Positions 1-13,290 of a DNA stretch of 64,000 nt are shown here, piece after piece. The translations under genes were made by a program, and so were the position numbers. The notes beneath the pieces are model-generated. The model ran no database searches, was not told the DNA's origin, and saw nothing but the letters and a program-made list of their open reading frames with translations. The stretch is from Bryopsis sp. KO-2023 (Eukaryota > Chlorophyta > Ulvophyceae > Bryopsidales > Bryopsidaceae), in the NCBI GenBank assembly GCA_030272585.1, contig BSYQ01000011.1, positions 806,001-870,000 of the forward strand. Direction: 5' to 3'. Each line of letters begins with the position of its first letter. Position 1 is the stretch's first letter.

Positions 1-3000
1 TTCCTGATTTCCATAATTACCATTATTCTTTTCCCTTTTAATGGGAAAAAAAACATTTCGACCATTATCTGGGGTTCAAGAGCCTGTCATCACCTCAAAA
101 TCAACCGAAACCACATCTATGCCCCCCTCCCCTCCCTTTTTCTACCAAGAATACACTGAAAAAAAAAGTGAACACAGTGCTGACCTTGAGCCCTTCTTTC
201 TTCTTCTTGGCCTTTTCCCAGGGAGTCTCGATATCGAAAACAGCCCACTTCAGCTGGTCGGTGAAAGCTTCGTAATTCTCAGGAATGTTGACGATGGCCA
301 CCATACCCGTCAAATACATTTTTTGAGCGAAAGAAAGAATATCAAGAGGGCCTCCACCGCCACCGCCGCCTCCACCGCCACCCCCTCCACCGCCACCACC
401 CCCAGCCCCTGTGGGAATCGAAAGCTGAAAAGTCAGTTAGTGTCAATTCTCTGCCTCCATCGTTTTTTGTTTTCCATTTTTACGAAGAGGTACAAAAAGC
501 TTCCGAGTTTGACAAAGCCGTGGGTTGAGCTCCCCAAAAAGATTTTTTTTCTCATAGATATAGGAAACGGAAAAAAAAATCTGTGGGTTGATTTGGAGCA
601 ATCCAAGACTGGGGAGATTTTGACAATTCCCCAGCAGTGCACCAAACTCAGCAAAAAATTCAGAACTAGGGTTTTAGATTTCCTAAGCAGAATCCCTCCC
701 CCACCAGCAGCTGTCGCTGCAGCCGCCGCCACCGTAGCTGCAGTTCCCATCGCAGCCGCCGCACTCGTATCAATGGGCGGCTCAGCAGTTTCTGTGGGGG
801 GTGCCAGACGTTTTTTGAGATTGATTTTTCTGGAGGTCAGCCTTTGCATTCGTCCTTTGCTGGGCATTCCCACCATGGGTCTATAATAGGCAACAGCGTG
901 GGCGGTGTGTCGATTCAAATTTCCTGCAAAGTCCATCACCCTCCCTCTCGGCACAATAACTCTGATGTCGACAGGGACGCCCGGCCTGAAAAGGAAGAAA
1001 AAACCCCACAAAAAATGCTGTTTTAAAATATGACAGGGAAAACTGTTCAATTTTGTTTTCAGAAAAGCAACATTAAGAGTAAAAGTCAACGATTCAGTCT
1101 GACAGAGATCGAAACATGTACCTCATGATCAGTAAGATCAGCTGAATTTTTTCAAAATTTCGTTTCCTTCGTTGAAACAAGCACGTGCGCACATTTTTTT
1201 TCCTTCTTTAAAGTCCGAAAAATAGAAATAAAAAAAAAAGAGATTTGGACGTGGCGGATTTTTCCCGATGGCTGCCTCCAACTCACTTTGCATGCGCAAC
1301 AATAAAAACTTTTGCAGAATTCCTCTTGTACACCCCTTTAGCCCTCACCGCCCCCGTGACCTTCACAGAATCCTTCAATTCGATCCCATCGGTCGAATTA
1401 CACCCCAGCGAAGAATCGATCAAATCTCCAAAGCCGATTTCGCTCGACAGAGGCGCCAGCCCCACATCACAGTACCTCTCGGAAACATTCAACGGAGCTG
1501 CCATCACCCTTTCGCTGAATTGAATGACGAAATTAGCCACGGGGTTTTCTGCATTGAATTCTGACGTCAGGGAAACCACCCTTGCTTTCGGGGGCTCCTC
1601 GTCCAGCAACAGGAAAACGCTTCTGGTCATTCCATCCACTGCTGCTCGGAAAAAAGTGGGGAGGGATGGACGGCGCAGAACGATGGCTACGTTGAATTCG
1701 ATGGTGGGGGTGGAGGGCAGGCGCCCAGAAAATTTGATCCCATCGGAGAGGTCATTTTCCCCAGACTCCGAGTCGGGCGAAACCGCAGTCTCCTCAATCT
1801 CTTTTCCGAGGTTTTGGTCAAAACTCTCCGGTCCTAACTCGCTATCGGCTTCCCTTGATTCCACCTTTAAAAAAAAAATAAAAAAAATAACATCTTTAAA
1901 TAAAGAACAAAAAACGTAAAATTTGCGGTGGAATGTCTGAGAAAATCTTTGTAAGAAAATCTTTGTGCAGACTTTTTGTTTAACATGGGTTTCAGTCTTG
2001 ATGTACTGATACATGTGGAAAAAATATAAATATCAAAAAGAAAAAAGAAAGCAAATGAAAACATCTATCATTGGCTTTGCATAGTAGGCAAGGTCACAGG
2101 AGGCTTTCTCAAATTATTTTTTTTAAAAATCTACTTCATTTGATTCCCAAAATAGATTTCCTTGCGCTGGAATACTTGAATTCAACACCTTCCCTGTGAT
2201 CATGATATTTTACTTTTACTTTATTTGTGGAATAAGCAGGAGGCGTGGGAAATCCACCGAACTGCATTATTGAAAAGATGAAAAAGGGTGAATAAATATT
2301 CAGATTAACTAGGTAAAATAAAAAAGTGTGATTCACACGAAAACAATAATAATAATAGTAATAGGGGACGGCACCGATTGAATACCTGAAAATGCGGCAT
2401 GTATTTGAAAGGGCGCCGCATCCCATCTTTTCCGAGCAAAGTGAGGGTGAGATTTGTTACGGGGGTATTGGAGTGAATGATCAGGCTTCGACATGGTCCA
2501 AGCATCTCGAACGCTGTGAAATTTGCTGTGCCTTCGGAAGGGGGCCGACATAGAAACCATGGCAAGGCTTCTTGCACAGGCACCACATCACCTGTGTTCT
2601 ATAAGACAAAAAAGCAAAACGAATGTGAAAAAAAAAAAGAAGAAAAATGTGAAAAAACAAGAAAGAAAAACGTGAAAGAAAAAGCAAAAAGAATGAAGAA
2701 AAATTAAAACAAGTTGCATCCCCAGAATAAAGGCAAGATTGCATTCGGAACTTTGCATTTTTTTTTAAGAAAAACTTTGCATTTTTTTTTCCAGGATTTA
2801 TTGGAAGACCCCACTCCACCACCAAGTTAGTAACAACAAGGGGGATATATATATATATATATTTATATTTATTTTTATTTTTATATATATATAGGGTGTA
2901 CAGATATGCTAGTTTCGATCAGAAATTGAGGTGATGACTCACCAAATCTTCCACAAATGCACGGACTTGTCCAACGGCAGGAAAGAGCACAGGCAATCTG

Positions 3001-3577
3001 GCCGTACCATTCGCAGAATTCGTGAATGACTGTGGAAAAAATAAGGAAGAAAAAGGTGGGTCATGTTATACATCCAAAACGAAAGTGGAAGTAAAAATGA
3101 ATTTCAACATGCATGGGAAAATACAAGTTTTTTTTAGCCATGCTGGAAGCTGGTTTTCTTTAAAAGAAGATTCTTTTTTAATCAATTATTTGTTGGAGTG
3201 AGCAGGGTTAAATGCTTCTCTTTGTGGACATTGATTTTTATTCAAAAAATAAGCAAGAATAATTTTCTAGTTTTTGGACTGCGTCGTTATTCTACTTTCC
3301 ATTTTATTTACTTTTTGTTCGGAAAAAAAAACAAATGCAACTTTTGCATGGAAATTTTTCTTTCTGGGAAAGGAAAAACAGTGAGGTCCAACTTCACTGG
3401 CAGAATTTTCTAAACCTTTTTTTGTTTTTTTTGCAGCATTTCTCAGGGAAGTGACAAAACAAAACAAAACCATTCAACTTGCGCTTGAGTCAGTATTTTT
3501 CGTTGTTTAGAGGTGTAGAGTAATACCAGCAGCACGAAAAAGATGATGCCAAAGCCCTCGCTCCTTTTCCGTTTCAT
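1..3577 (-). CDS. large secreted or membrane protein with Ig-like domain and Gly tract (partial)
   Basis: Product unnamed. The gene runs off the left edge of the window. Supported exons are 3577-3527, 3029-2943, 2598-2386, 2261-2220, 1864-1287, 985 to about 640, and 424-185, with a possible next exon from 83. Each has GT-AG borders and the phases agree (all phase 0 except the 1864-1287/985 join, phase 2). The first exon gives MKRKRSEGFGIIFFVLL, a signal peptide or signal anchor, and sets the start. The 1864-1287 exon and the next one together look like a bacterial-type Ig-like fold: a segment resembling FVIQFSERV followed, one exon later, by VPRGRVMDFAGNLN, the usual strand pair of that family. 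Later there is an Ala/Gly-rich stretch, a run of about 15 Gly, and a segment (LTGMVAIVNIPENYEAF) like the juxtamembrane part of large protist surface proteins. Role at the cell surface is inferred. The donor of the exon ending near 640 was not resolved. Confidence 0.6.
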
Positions 3578-4474
3578 CACGCTCCGAGACGCGTTCCAGA
3601 CATTACCGTTGCTAAAACAAGGACCGGTTGCACTGCTTTTTACATATGTATAGGAGCATATGTGTAAAGGGGGGCAGTGACGCAAAAAAAAACACAACAA
3701 AAACCTATTTTAAAAACTCAGACGATAGGAAAAAAAAACTCACACGCAATGAAAAGTGGATTGGGTTTCTGGGAACAAAAAGGTTTCCAAAAAGGATTCC
3801 GAAAAAAGACACGCTGATATTTCGGGAAGCGGAACAAGAGGTTGCGTCTCGACAATCCAATAGGTTAGTTTTCTTTTCAACTAAAACCCTGGCGAGGTAT
3901 AATTTCCTGCTGCGGGTGCAGGAAATCAGAACCGTGAGAGTGGGCTATCATGGCTGCGAGGCCAAGTCTCACTCCTCCCCACAAAACTGCATCACGCAGG
4001 GTTTTCTTTTCGACACCACCAGAGTTTCCTCCCCACCTTCGAGACGGACGCACCACCCCAGCGGACCACTGCGTCTCGAAAATCAATGTTGATTTAACTT
4101 CAATTCTTTTCTTTTTTTTTTTTTTCCCGTTCCCTCGCTGTCTCTCTCTTTTTCGTTGTTTTTTGGTCTCTTCCTTGTCCACCTTCGCCCACGCTCCTGG
4201 GCGCGCTCCAGTGAGACTGTCACTTTTCGAAAAACGAACAGCAAAAATAGCGTTTTCTTCTTCTCTTATCGTTGTTCCTTTCTACGACTGTAGGAACAAA
4301 CACGCACGCGTGCGTCAATGCGCCGTCTTGCACTTGGTGGTGGTGATATTTCCAACGCACCACGGAAACTACGTCGGGTGCGCTCCTCTTAGACGTCCCC
4401 ATCATCCCTCCAACGTTTTTTGTCTTTCCAAAATTATCACTCCTTCTCCCATTCGGACAGTCACCGCGTCCTGG
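3578..4474. other. intergenic spacer between divergent genes
   Basis: Head-to-head spacer of about 0.9 kb. The right part, from about 4200, is richer in CpG and balanced in base composition, as seen at other gene starts in this window. A pyrimidine tract lies near 4105-4165. I see no clear TATA box or other gene. Confidence 0.4.
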
Positions 4475-5018
4475 ATGTCCGACATGCATCCGCAAAAGCT
4501 GAGCTCTTTTCGAAGTAAACCAAGGTGTCGACCGGGGCGCGCTGGGCGAGCGGGTGGACGCCACCGCGGGCTGTTGGTTTTACAGTCTCTCGAGTCCAGG
4601 GAGCCACGGCGACACTCCCGTCAGGTTCCATTATTCAAGGTGAAACAAGCAGAGTCTGAGCCTGGCGGCCGAAGCCGGTCCTGACTCCGGTCTTGAAAGG
4701 TTTGAAGGGGGGTTTGAGGTCGCCGTCTTGCGGCTTACTCCTGCTGATCAACCCATTACCAGACAAGAATTCTTGCCTGTTGTTCGCACATGCAAGCCAT
4801 GGGAAATGGAAATGCGCCTCCTCCCACTGACAAGGGACCGGCCACCATATATCCTTGGCGGCTTTCAAGGCCAGTATGTAAACATCAGAGCATTGTGTTA
4901 CGGTGTCGAAGGAAAGTGGTTTGTAGGCCTCATTTTTTTGGGGCCCAAGCACCATCGAAAGAGCAAACCGAAGGAGCGTGCTTTGGTTTGCAGAAATATT
5001 CCGGCATTTCGGCGTTAA
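4475..5018 (+). CDS. small basic protein of unknown function
   Basis: Not recognised. The last exon (about 4675 or 4700 to 5018) is a convincing coding stretch ending in a stop. It contains PPYILGGFQGQYVNIRALCY and a basic tail (KHHRKSKPKERALVCR). A start at 4475 (MSDMHPQKLSSFR) with donor after 4514, followed by an exon from 4586, is phase-compatible. The join to the last exon is unclear. The only acceptor in the right phase that I found is after 4674, which gives an intron of 35 nt (donor after 4639) or 50 nt (donor after 4624). No membrane segment or known motif is visible. It lies head to head with the surface-protein gene on its left and upstream of kinesin. The C-terminal exon is much safer than the 5' part. 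Confidence 0.45.
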
Positions 5019-5446
5019 TGTCCACTCTTTTCTAGATCTCATCTAGAAAACCGACGATGACGACGATACGGGGGGAAGCGGGGGGGGGGGGGAGGCGGGC
5101 GACTGTTGTGGACCCTTCGAGTGATACTCCAGGTGCTTTTACAGGCCAACTGAACTACGCTTCGTTGCAAACTTTGCCCCTACCTCATAACACAAGAGTG
5201 GCACTTTTTGCACCGCACACAATCCCCTTCGCCAGATTGTGTCAACATCACTCCAACGATGCGGTGGTTGGGAGTGAAGTCTGACATGGCGACTGCACCT
5301 CGCTCCGGTACACCTGCGATATTTATGTCACGCCCTCCCTCCCCCAGCGAGACGCACGAAGCTTTGTCTTGGGGGGTGCTCCCTGGCGTGTCGTTGTTCC
5401 TCGTGGTGGCTCTTTTGGATTCAGACTTTTCGAAGTCGAGGCAAAC
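5019..5446. other. spacer upstream of the kinesin gene
   Basis: Stretch of about 430 bp with a short G run near 5079-5092 and balanced composition. It probably holds the 3' end of the small gene on the left and the promoter and 5' leader of the kinesin gene. No TATA box or further gene was recognised. Confidence 0.35.
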
Positions 5447-7343
5447 ATGGCGGCGTCGAGTACCAGCGCGGTGAGCTGCAGAATCCTGTTAACTTTGTGT
5501 AGAACTCCTCCTTCTGATCGCATTTTCGGAGACGACTGAGTGCGGTTATGGATGGTGGGCTGCATGGGAAGGTTCCCACTCTAGAGTTTTTTCCCATTCT
5601 TGTCTGTTTGGAGGGGTACGAGGAATTTCGTGAACAAAACTGCATTCGTATTTTTTTCCCTGCGCTGGACGCTCTCCTCGTTCGCGCTCGGTTTATCTAC
5701 GATATTGGTCGTGACATTGGTCCGAGGGGAATCGTGCGCTGACATAAGCGTACCAGCGAAAGACGACTGGAGGTGGAGGGTTTTTTCGGGAACATGACCG
5801 CGAATGCTGCAGTTTTCGAGTTGTGCTGTTTCATAGAGGCAATCGAGAATGGACCGTCGCAGGACAGTGGAGGGGTCAATCAATCGGTCCTGCAGCAAGA
5901 AAGCCTGGTTTTCCTAAGTTCTATTTTATTTTAGTATTGTTATTTTTTTTCTTGCAGGCTCAGGAAGGTTTGGGCTTGTTGAAAGAAATCAAGGTATTGG
6001 AACATTATTTTTAGTATTACTTTTGTGCTGCTGCTTTCTTTCCACGATAAAGTGCCGAGGGTCAAAAACCCAGAAAACCTAGTCTGATTGAAGGGGTTTT
6101 TCTTCTTCTCTTTTTGGAATAGCATCCATAAACAACCAAAAAAGAGATCGAACACTGATCTTCAGGAGCTCCTTTATTGATTTTGGCTCCTTTTCTATTT
6201 GCGGCTGCTATTTTTTGATTGCCTGCTTTGATTTGAGGTTTGAAAATAGGAGGGCGGGGGGGGGGGGTGGAAAGCACTTAAACAACATGTCAGTAGAAAT
6301 CGTATTTTATGTGATGTGACATGTGATGATTTTTTTTGTGCTTTTTTGCTGATGTGGGTTTTGACCAGAATTTGGAAGACTACTTGGGGGAGTTGAAGCA
6401 TCGGTCCGAAAAGAGGTTGAAGGAGCTGAAGTATGAGCGAAAGCTTATGCATGAGCAAAAGGTGAACGTGATTGCAGGTGAGAAATCAAATATGGAGATC
6501 AACACCACTGCAGACTAAAGTTAGAAAATAAAACAACCCAAAAAATCCTGAAAGAAGTGCTGTGGTTTTTTTTTTTCGTGGAGGGAAAGGTTCGCCACGG
6601 AAATCGATCCACCATCACCAAAACTAGTGAAGCTGACACTTCTTTTCATTTTTGTTGGTTAATTTTCACTCTTTTGGGGGATGTTTTTATGATGCAAGTA
6701 AAAACATATTACTTATTGATGGTAATTGAACCGGGGTTTTGTTTTTTCACAGAACTCCAGAAGGAGATCCACCTTTTGAAAGAAAGCAACAGGACCCTCA
6801 AGCTCGAATTAGAACACCGAAAAGCGGAAAATGATAAGTGAGTCACTTCGTGTGGTGTTCCAGCTCCTCCGTTTGCTTTTTAAAAAAATAATAAATAAAT
6901 AAGTACTTTTTTTGATATTTGACTAAAAGGCTAAACACCATTTCACGAAGAACAACCATGTCGAAAATAAAGATGGCCGACTGTTTATCAATACATGTGT
7001 GTTTTTGTAGAAAAATATAAACCAGTTGTTTTAAAGTGCGTGACTTATTAATACTTATTTACTTGTCTTAAATTTATATTTTTTTTGCTTTGCTGTGTTG
7101 TTGTTTCAAGCTCCAAGGAGGTTGCATCCTTGAAGGAACAAATAAAAACGCTGGAGAAGGGGAAAGGCTGGCTGGAGCAGATCGCAGCCCGAAAAGATGG
7201 CATCATCGAAGAACTGCAAAATCAAATCGAATCCAGTCAACCCAGGGAAGCATCACCAAGCGGAGGAGCTCGTGAAATTGAAAGGCTTGCGCTTGTGCTC
7301 AAGGTAAGCAAAAAATGATTCGTTTTAATTTTAATTTAATTTA

Positions 7344-7385
<42 letters not shown>

Positions 7386-10300
7386 TTAAAAGAAGAAAAA
7401 ACCCTGTGTGTTGCGATATGAGATATGCTTGGTGGACTGATGGAGGGTGTCAAAATTAGTCAGACAGGCCTGTTGTATGTGTTTTGTTTGAGATCAAGGT
7501 GCATTGTAGAATGGTGTCATTAAGGAGTTTTTGTTTTGTTTTGTTTTTTCGTGAAAGATCCAGTGCCTGATTGACAGGGAAATCAAAGAGTATCTGGGAA
7601 TGCATTTACTCTCGTTTCTTCTTGTATTTTTGGTTTGTTTCTTTTATTTTTTTTTGGGGGGGGGGAGTGGATGTCTGACATGGGGTGTTGATGGATCTGA
7701 AGGATCGTGAACATGAGCTTGTGGAGGTCAGGAGAGAATCCAACAGCCTCAAAGCGATTGTGGAAGATCTGCACGCGAAACATAGAAGTCAGCAACAAGT
7801 GCGTTTCCATTACCCAATTTCTTTTTCGATTGTTTCAGTCGACAAGCCAAGTAGAAAAGAACTTTTTTTTTGCTTTCTGCTTGATTTTGTTTTTGAAACT
7901 TGAAGCTCCCCACATATTGACAAGGATGAAGGAAAACAGTTTTTTTGTTTAAATTTTTTGTTTTATTATTATTATTTTTAAAGTGAAATTTTCTTTTGAT
8001 CAGGATCTCGAAGACGCTTGCCACGAAGCAGAAAGCTTGCGTGGAATTCTGTCAGAACTTGATGCTCAAAACAACGATCAGGAGCTCATGGAAGCCAGTC
8101 AAGAAATTGATAGTTTAAAATGCCTTACCCAGGAGCTCCGTGAAGCGCTCGACGAAAAGGTCTGCATGACTGCCACACATACATCTTTTAAAATAAAAAA
8201 CAACAACAAATATCTGACTTGATTTTGTCACTGGACACTTCGTTTCGATCCGAAGCCGGTTCGTTTGGAATCGACGTTCGTCAATTTTCGGAACAGTTTA
8301 TTAGGATTTACTGGTGCTAAGCTATATCAAGATTATCAGCTCGAAATGGTTGCTTCTTTTTCTCTTCCGGAGCAGGGAGATATTTCTGCTTCACAGTCAA
8401 GGTGGTTTTCCGTTTCCTGGCATTATCTTTTTTTTCCCCCATTTTTTTCAAGCAGTTGTTGCTTTTTGTGCTACGATGTTACAGATGGAAGACAGCGAAG
8501 AGCTTGAAAAAGTCCAAGAGGAATGCCAGCATCTCCGCTCCCTTGTTGCTGAAATGAAATCACAAGACAGCACCAGAGAATTGAACGCCATCAAACAAGA
8601 GGCCGAAGACCTGAGGTCAGCAGGCCCCCCTTGGCACAAAAAAAAAAAAAAAAAAAAACGATTTTGTAAACATAGCAACAGTTTAGGGTTTTGTGGTGGT
8701 GGAAAGTTCCAAAGAATACAAAAAAACTGCATCCAAGAAAAGAAAACTGAACATAGAGAAAACGAGAAATCCTCCCAAAGATGAACTGGGGGAGCTTTGC
8801 CCCCTCCCCTCCCTCCTCCTAGATTCTCATGAGGCAAAATCCATCCATTTTGAGAATTTCGAAAAAATGAAGATCCCTCTTGAATACCACATGATTTCTG
8901 ATTGTTTTTTTCCCCCCGACTGACTTTTCCAGATCCACCGTCGCTGAGCTTCGAGAACAGAACGCCAAACAATCTGCAAATGACAAACACACGGAAGAAG
9001 TTCTAGCGAAACTCAAGACGGAGAACGAAGGTCTAGTCAAATGGATAGAAGATTTGAACCTGTCGACCAGGAAGACCATAGTCGATGTCGGCCGGGTGGA
9101 GTCTGCGAAATCGGACAGGATCCCATCCAGGCCGGCCTCGATTAGAGATATTCCCACCTTGGCAGACCCAGACGTTTCTCAACAGCTCCATATGGCTTAC
9201 GAGGAAATCTCAGCATTGTATGATATCAGGTAGGAATTCCCGAGGGAAATGTTGCAAGATTTGTTTTCGGTCCGGAGAAGTCTTTTTTTCTGTTTTTTGT
9301 CCGTAGAGTGATTGTGGTGTTTTTGGTGTGAAGGGATGATATAATGGGGGAAGTTCAAGCCATGCGTCGAGAAATTTTCAACCCTCAAGCTATGCGCAAG
9401 ATGGTGAAAATCGTCCGCGACAAGGAACTGGCCTCCTTGCAAAAGGTACAGTATTAGTCTTATCGATCACAATATCCCCCCCTCACCCCCCCCCCAAAAA
9501 AAAAATAATAATGTGAATAATAAGCAAATAAAAAAAGGTGAGTTGTAATTAGTGTGGCGATGTATGTAAGAAAGTATAAAGGGGTGACTTATGATGGAGA
9601 GGGATTTGATGGTGAATAACAATTATGCCAACATAGCTAGCTGGATAGTTCTCTATAGAGGCTTCGAAAATGCTGTGGAGCATCGCTAGAAAGTGTATTT
9701 CTTTCCGCGCATAGTGAAAGCCCTTACATCCATTCTCAGCTTGGAAAAAGGGAGGGGAGGGGGACTACTCTCCAAAAAAAAAAAAAAGGAAAAAAAAAAC
9801 ACAATGGAGGGGAACCTATCCCCCCCCCCTTTCCGGAGAAGAAGAAGGGAAAAAAGAGGAGGGAAAAAGAGGGACTGATCTGTTGTATATGTATGTATTC
9901 TCCTGAGTGGAGAGAGTTTTTTTTTTGATATTTTGTTTTTGAGGAAAGTATAAGTAAACGTTCCGTTGTTTTTCTTTGCGTTGTTTGGCTTGTGCAGATA
10001 AAGCATGAGCCTCGGACGGCCGCTTGACGTTCGGTTACGATTCGTTTTAAAGAAAATCCTCTCTACTCCGCGATCTTGGCTGCCTATCTCTGCAGAGCCT
10101 CTCTGCCCTCTGTTTCCTCCCTCTCCCTCTTTTTCTTTTTCTTATCATTTTTTTTTCTTCTTCTTCTTTTCCGAAAGTTTCATATTCTATTTTACCACGT
10201 CTGTCCCCCACCTCCCCCCAAAAAAAAGCTTGATTGCATCCTCTTATTTTCCGTCAGTCTAAAACCCTCATGTTTTTCCTCTCTCTCTCCTCCTTCTTTC

Positions 10301-13259
10301 CCCCTTTTTATCCACCAGTCAGTTTTTTGTTTTGTTTTTTTTAAGTTTCTTATTTCCTTGCTACTTGATGGAAATTTTGGGAGAAAGGGAGTGGTGGTAG
10401 TGGGGAGATGGAAGGAATTCAGAGGGGGAGGGGAAAAAAAAGTAAGTCAGGGGGAGGGGAAGGGAGGGCAAAGGGGCTAATTAGGAAAAAAAAGGTAGGA
10501 AAAAAAAGAAAAGAAAAGAAAAAAAGCCCCTACATAATATCAAGGCAACAAGGATAAAGGAAAGCAAGCACTGAGTTTGGCGAGAAAATGGGGAGGGGGG
10601 GGGGAGGAAAATTATTATATAATCGCTTGGATTTGGAGAGAAACTTTCTTTTGGGGAAGAAAGTTAGTGCTAGGCAAACTGCAGGATATGTTTTTGCATA
10701 TGTGTTTGTGTTTTACGTACATATCTATAATGGGATGGAATGGGGAAAATGTGTGTTCGTGGAGAAATTCTAGGCATGTTGGTTTCATATTGCATTTAGA
10801 TTGCGCGAGTTTGGGCCGGAAAAAAAACAAAAAACAGGCGCTTCTTTTTTTTTTGGTTTTTCTTTTAGGTTTTGTCCTGTTTCCGTTTTTCCGGAAAGAG
10901 AAAAAGAAGCGGTCGTCCCTTTCTCTTTTTCTTTTTTTTTTCAATCGTTAATTTTATATTAAATTAGTGCATGGTAGGATTGGGGTGCTTGGCCCAGTGA
11001 TCTCGTTGATGGGGGGCAGGTTGTAAGTGAAATATCGTGTGGAGTTTTTAGATAGAGCGATGTGTTTGGGTGGTTTGGCGGTTTCGGGTGGGGTTTCGGG
11101 AGGGGGGAGGACGAAAGGGAAAAAAAAAACTTCAGCTGAGTGAGACATGGGGGCGGTGCACCGTCTTTTTTTGTTTTTTTTTCTTTTTCCACTGATTAGT
11201 AATAGCATGGTTGGAAGAAGAAAAATGTGGGGTGCATCCCAAGCCCATTTTCTCCTCACTCTAGGCTGGTTTCCTTTGTTTGTTCTGAGTTTGGACGATG
11301 GAGGCGGAGTAATTTTTCGTAGTGTGTATAGGGGGAAAAAAAAAGATGCGGGGCCAGGGTATTCACACACATGGAGTTTTTTTTTCTTTCTTTTTTTCTT
11401 TTTCGCCCTTTGGTTGCTATGGGGTTTGGATTACTAAACAGTCGGGAGGGAAAAAAAATTTGAGGGGACAATGTGTATGAGTCATATATATATACACGAT
11501 TATGGATGGAGAGAAAAAAAAAACGTCTTTGTTGGGGCGAACCCCCCTGTAGTAAATTCCATTGGTCCTTTTTTTTTTCGGTTTTTTTTTTTAAAGGTTG
11601 GTTTTTGTTTGTCGAACGTCGGTGGATACTCGTTTTTTTTCGAGGGAGTTTTTCATTTGCGTGTTTCGACATCTTTCCTCATCCCTTTGGTTTTTGGTTA
11701 GTTTTTTTTTTTCTTCCTCGAAGAGAAGGGGGGGTGTAGGACTTGAGGTGTCATTCGATCCATGTGTGATTTTTTAGATCTTTTCATAGACATGTCATTT
11801 GTGGTTTTGTCAACATGTCATCAGTACATTTTTTTAAGACTAATTGTACTACAAAAAAAAGAAACCGTTTCAGTCGATGTCCGTTGTGTTTTCCAACGAA
11901 AGAAAGGTGTTTGAGGTGTCCTACAAGGGAAAAAAAAAGTTGACAAAAGAGAGAGAGAAAAAAGAGGCGAGTTTATACGCTGTATGATTTTCTCCTGCAC
12001 CCCCGTTATTGTGGGTCGAAAACAGAATTTGAAACAGATAGTTGTTTTTGTTGCTTTTGGTTTCGGAAGTTTGAAGATGGAGAGGAAAGTAAGGATAAAA
12101 GGGTAAAGAGGGGGGAGTGCAAAAAAGTGTGATAGTGTGAAAAAAAAGTGAGGGGAGGAAAAAAGAGCTCGGTAGGATGTGGAACACTTGCATCGATTTC
12201 GTGGGAAAAAGGCGAATTAAATAATTGGGAGAGAGGGAGAGATTGTGACAAAAAAAGGAGGAAACAAAAAAACGAAACAAAAAAAAATTCTTACAAATAT
12301 AAATCCGTCCGTAGTGGAAAAGTTAAAAAAGATTTGAAGCGTGTTCAGAGGGAAAAGGGGGGGGGAATGGATGTTGACTGAAAAATTATGTTGGGTTGTT
12401 TTTTTGAGTTTGCGGATGAGGGAGGGGTTCAGGGGGAAGAAAAAGGAAAAGGATTTCTCTTTTAGGTGAAGAGTTTAGAGGGGGTCCCCTCGAAAAAAAA
12501 AGAAGAAAAAAGAAGATATATATGAAAAACAGATATATCGTGGCATTTGGGTTTTAAGAATTTTTTTCGCTTGTTTCTTTTGGTTGAATTAGAAGAATTT
12601 GAATTCTTGTTTTTTAGATTTGGATCTAAAAAAACCTAGAATGCATCTTCCATCAATTGTTAATGGAGGAGTTCCACCCCCCGTTTTCTTTCTTTTTTTC
12701 GTTTTTTTTTTCTTGAAGTCTATAAAGGATAAGGAAAAAGAAGAAAAAGAAATCGGGCGTATTGAGCCTTCGAATAGTGTGGCTGCGATAAGAAAGCAAG
12801 AGTATCGAAAAAGAGTGAGGATTTAAAAAAAAGGGGGGGAGGTTTTCTGTGGGAGGGGGAAGAACAAAAAATTCTAGCTTCTTTGTTTCAGTATTTTTGG
12901 CAGTTTGACCAAATGGTTTCATTTTTTGTCGTGGTTGTTTCGGTTAAGGGGATATTTGGGAAATAAGACTTTGACATTAATGATGATAGGTGTGGGAAAA
13001 AGAAAAAAACAACAAAAAAACGTGCCCCCAAGAAAATATTCCAAACAAAAAAGAGTGAGGGGAGGTGGTGACAATATGGATTTTTCTTTCTTTTTTTTCT
13101 TTTTTTTTTGGTTTCCCCAGCAAAAATAAGAAAGAAAAATCAGATCGAGGATTTGTGTGTGGGCTGGATGCTGTCGATTTGCACCTCTTCTCATTGAAAA
13201 GGAAGAATACTAAAAAGAAAAGTGTGAGGAAAATTGTGTGAGAGAACTGCCCTGTGCTG

Positions 13260-13290
<31 letters not shown>

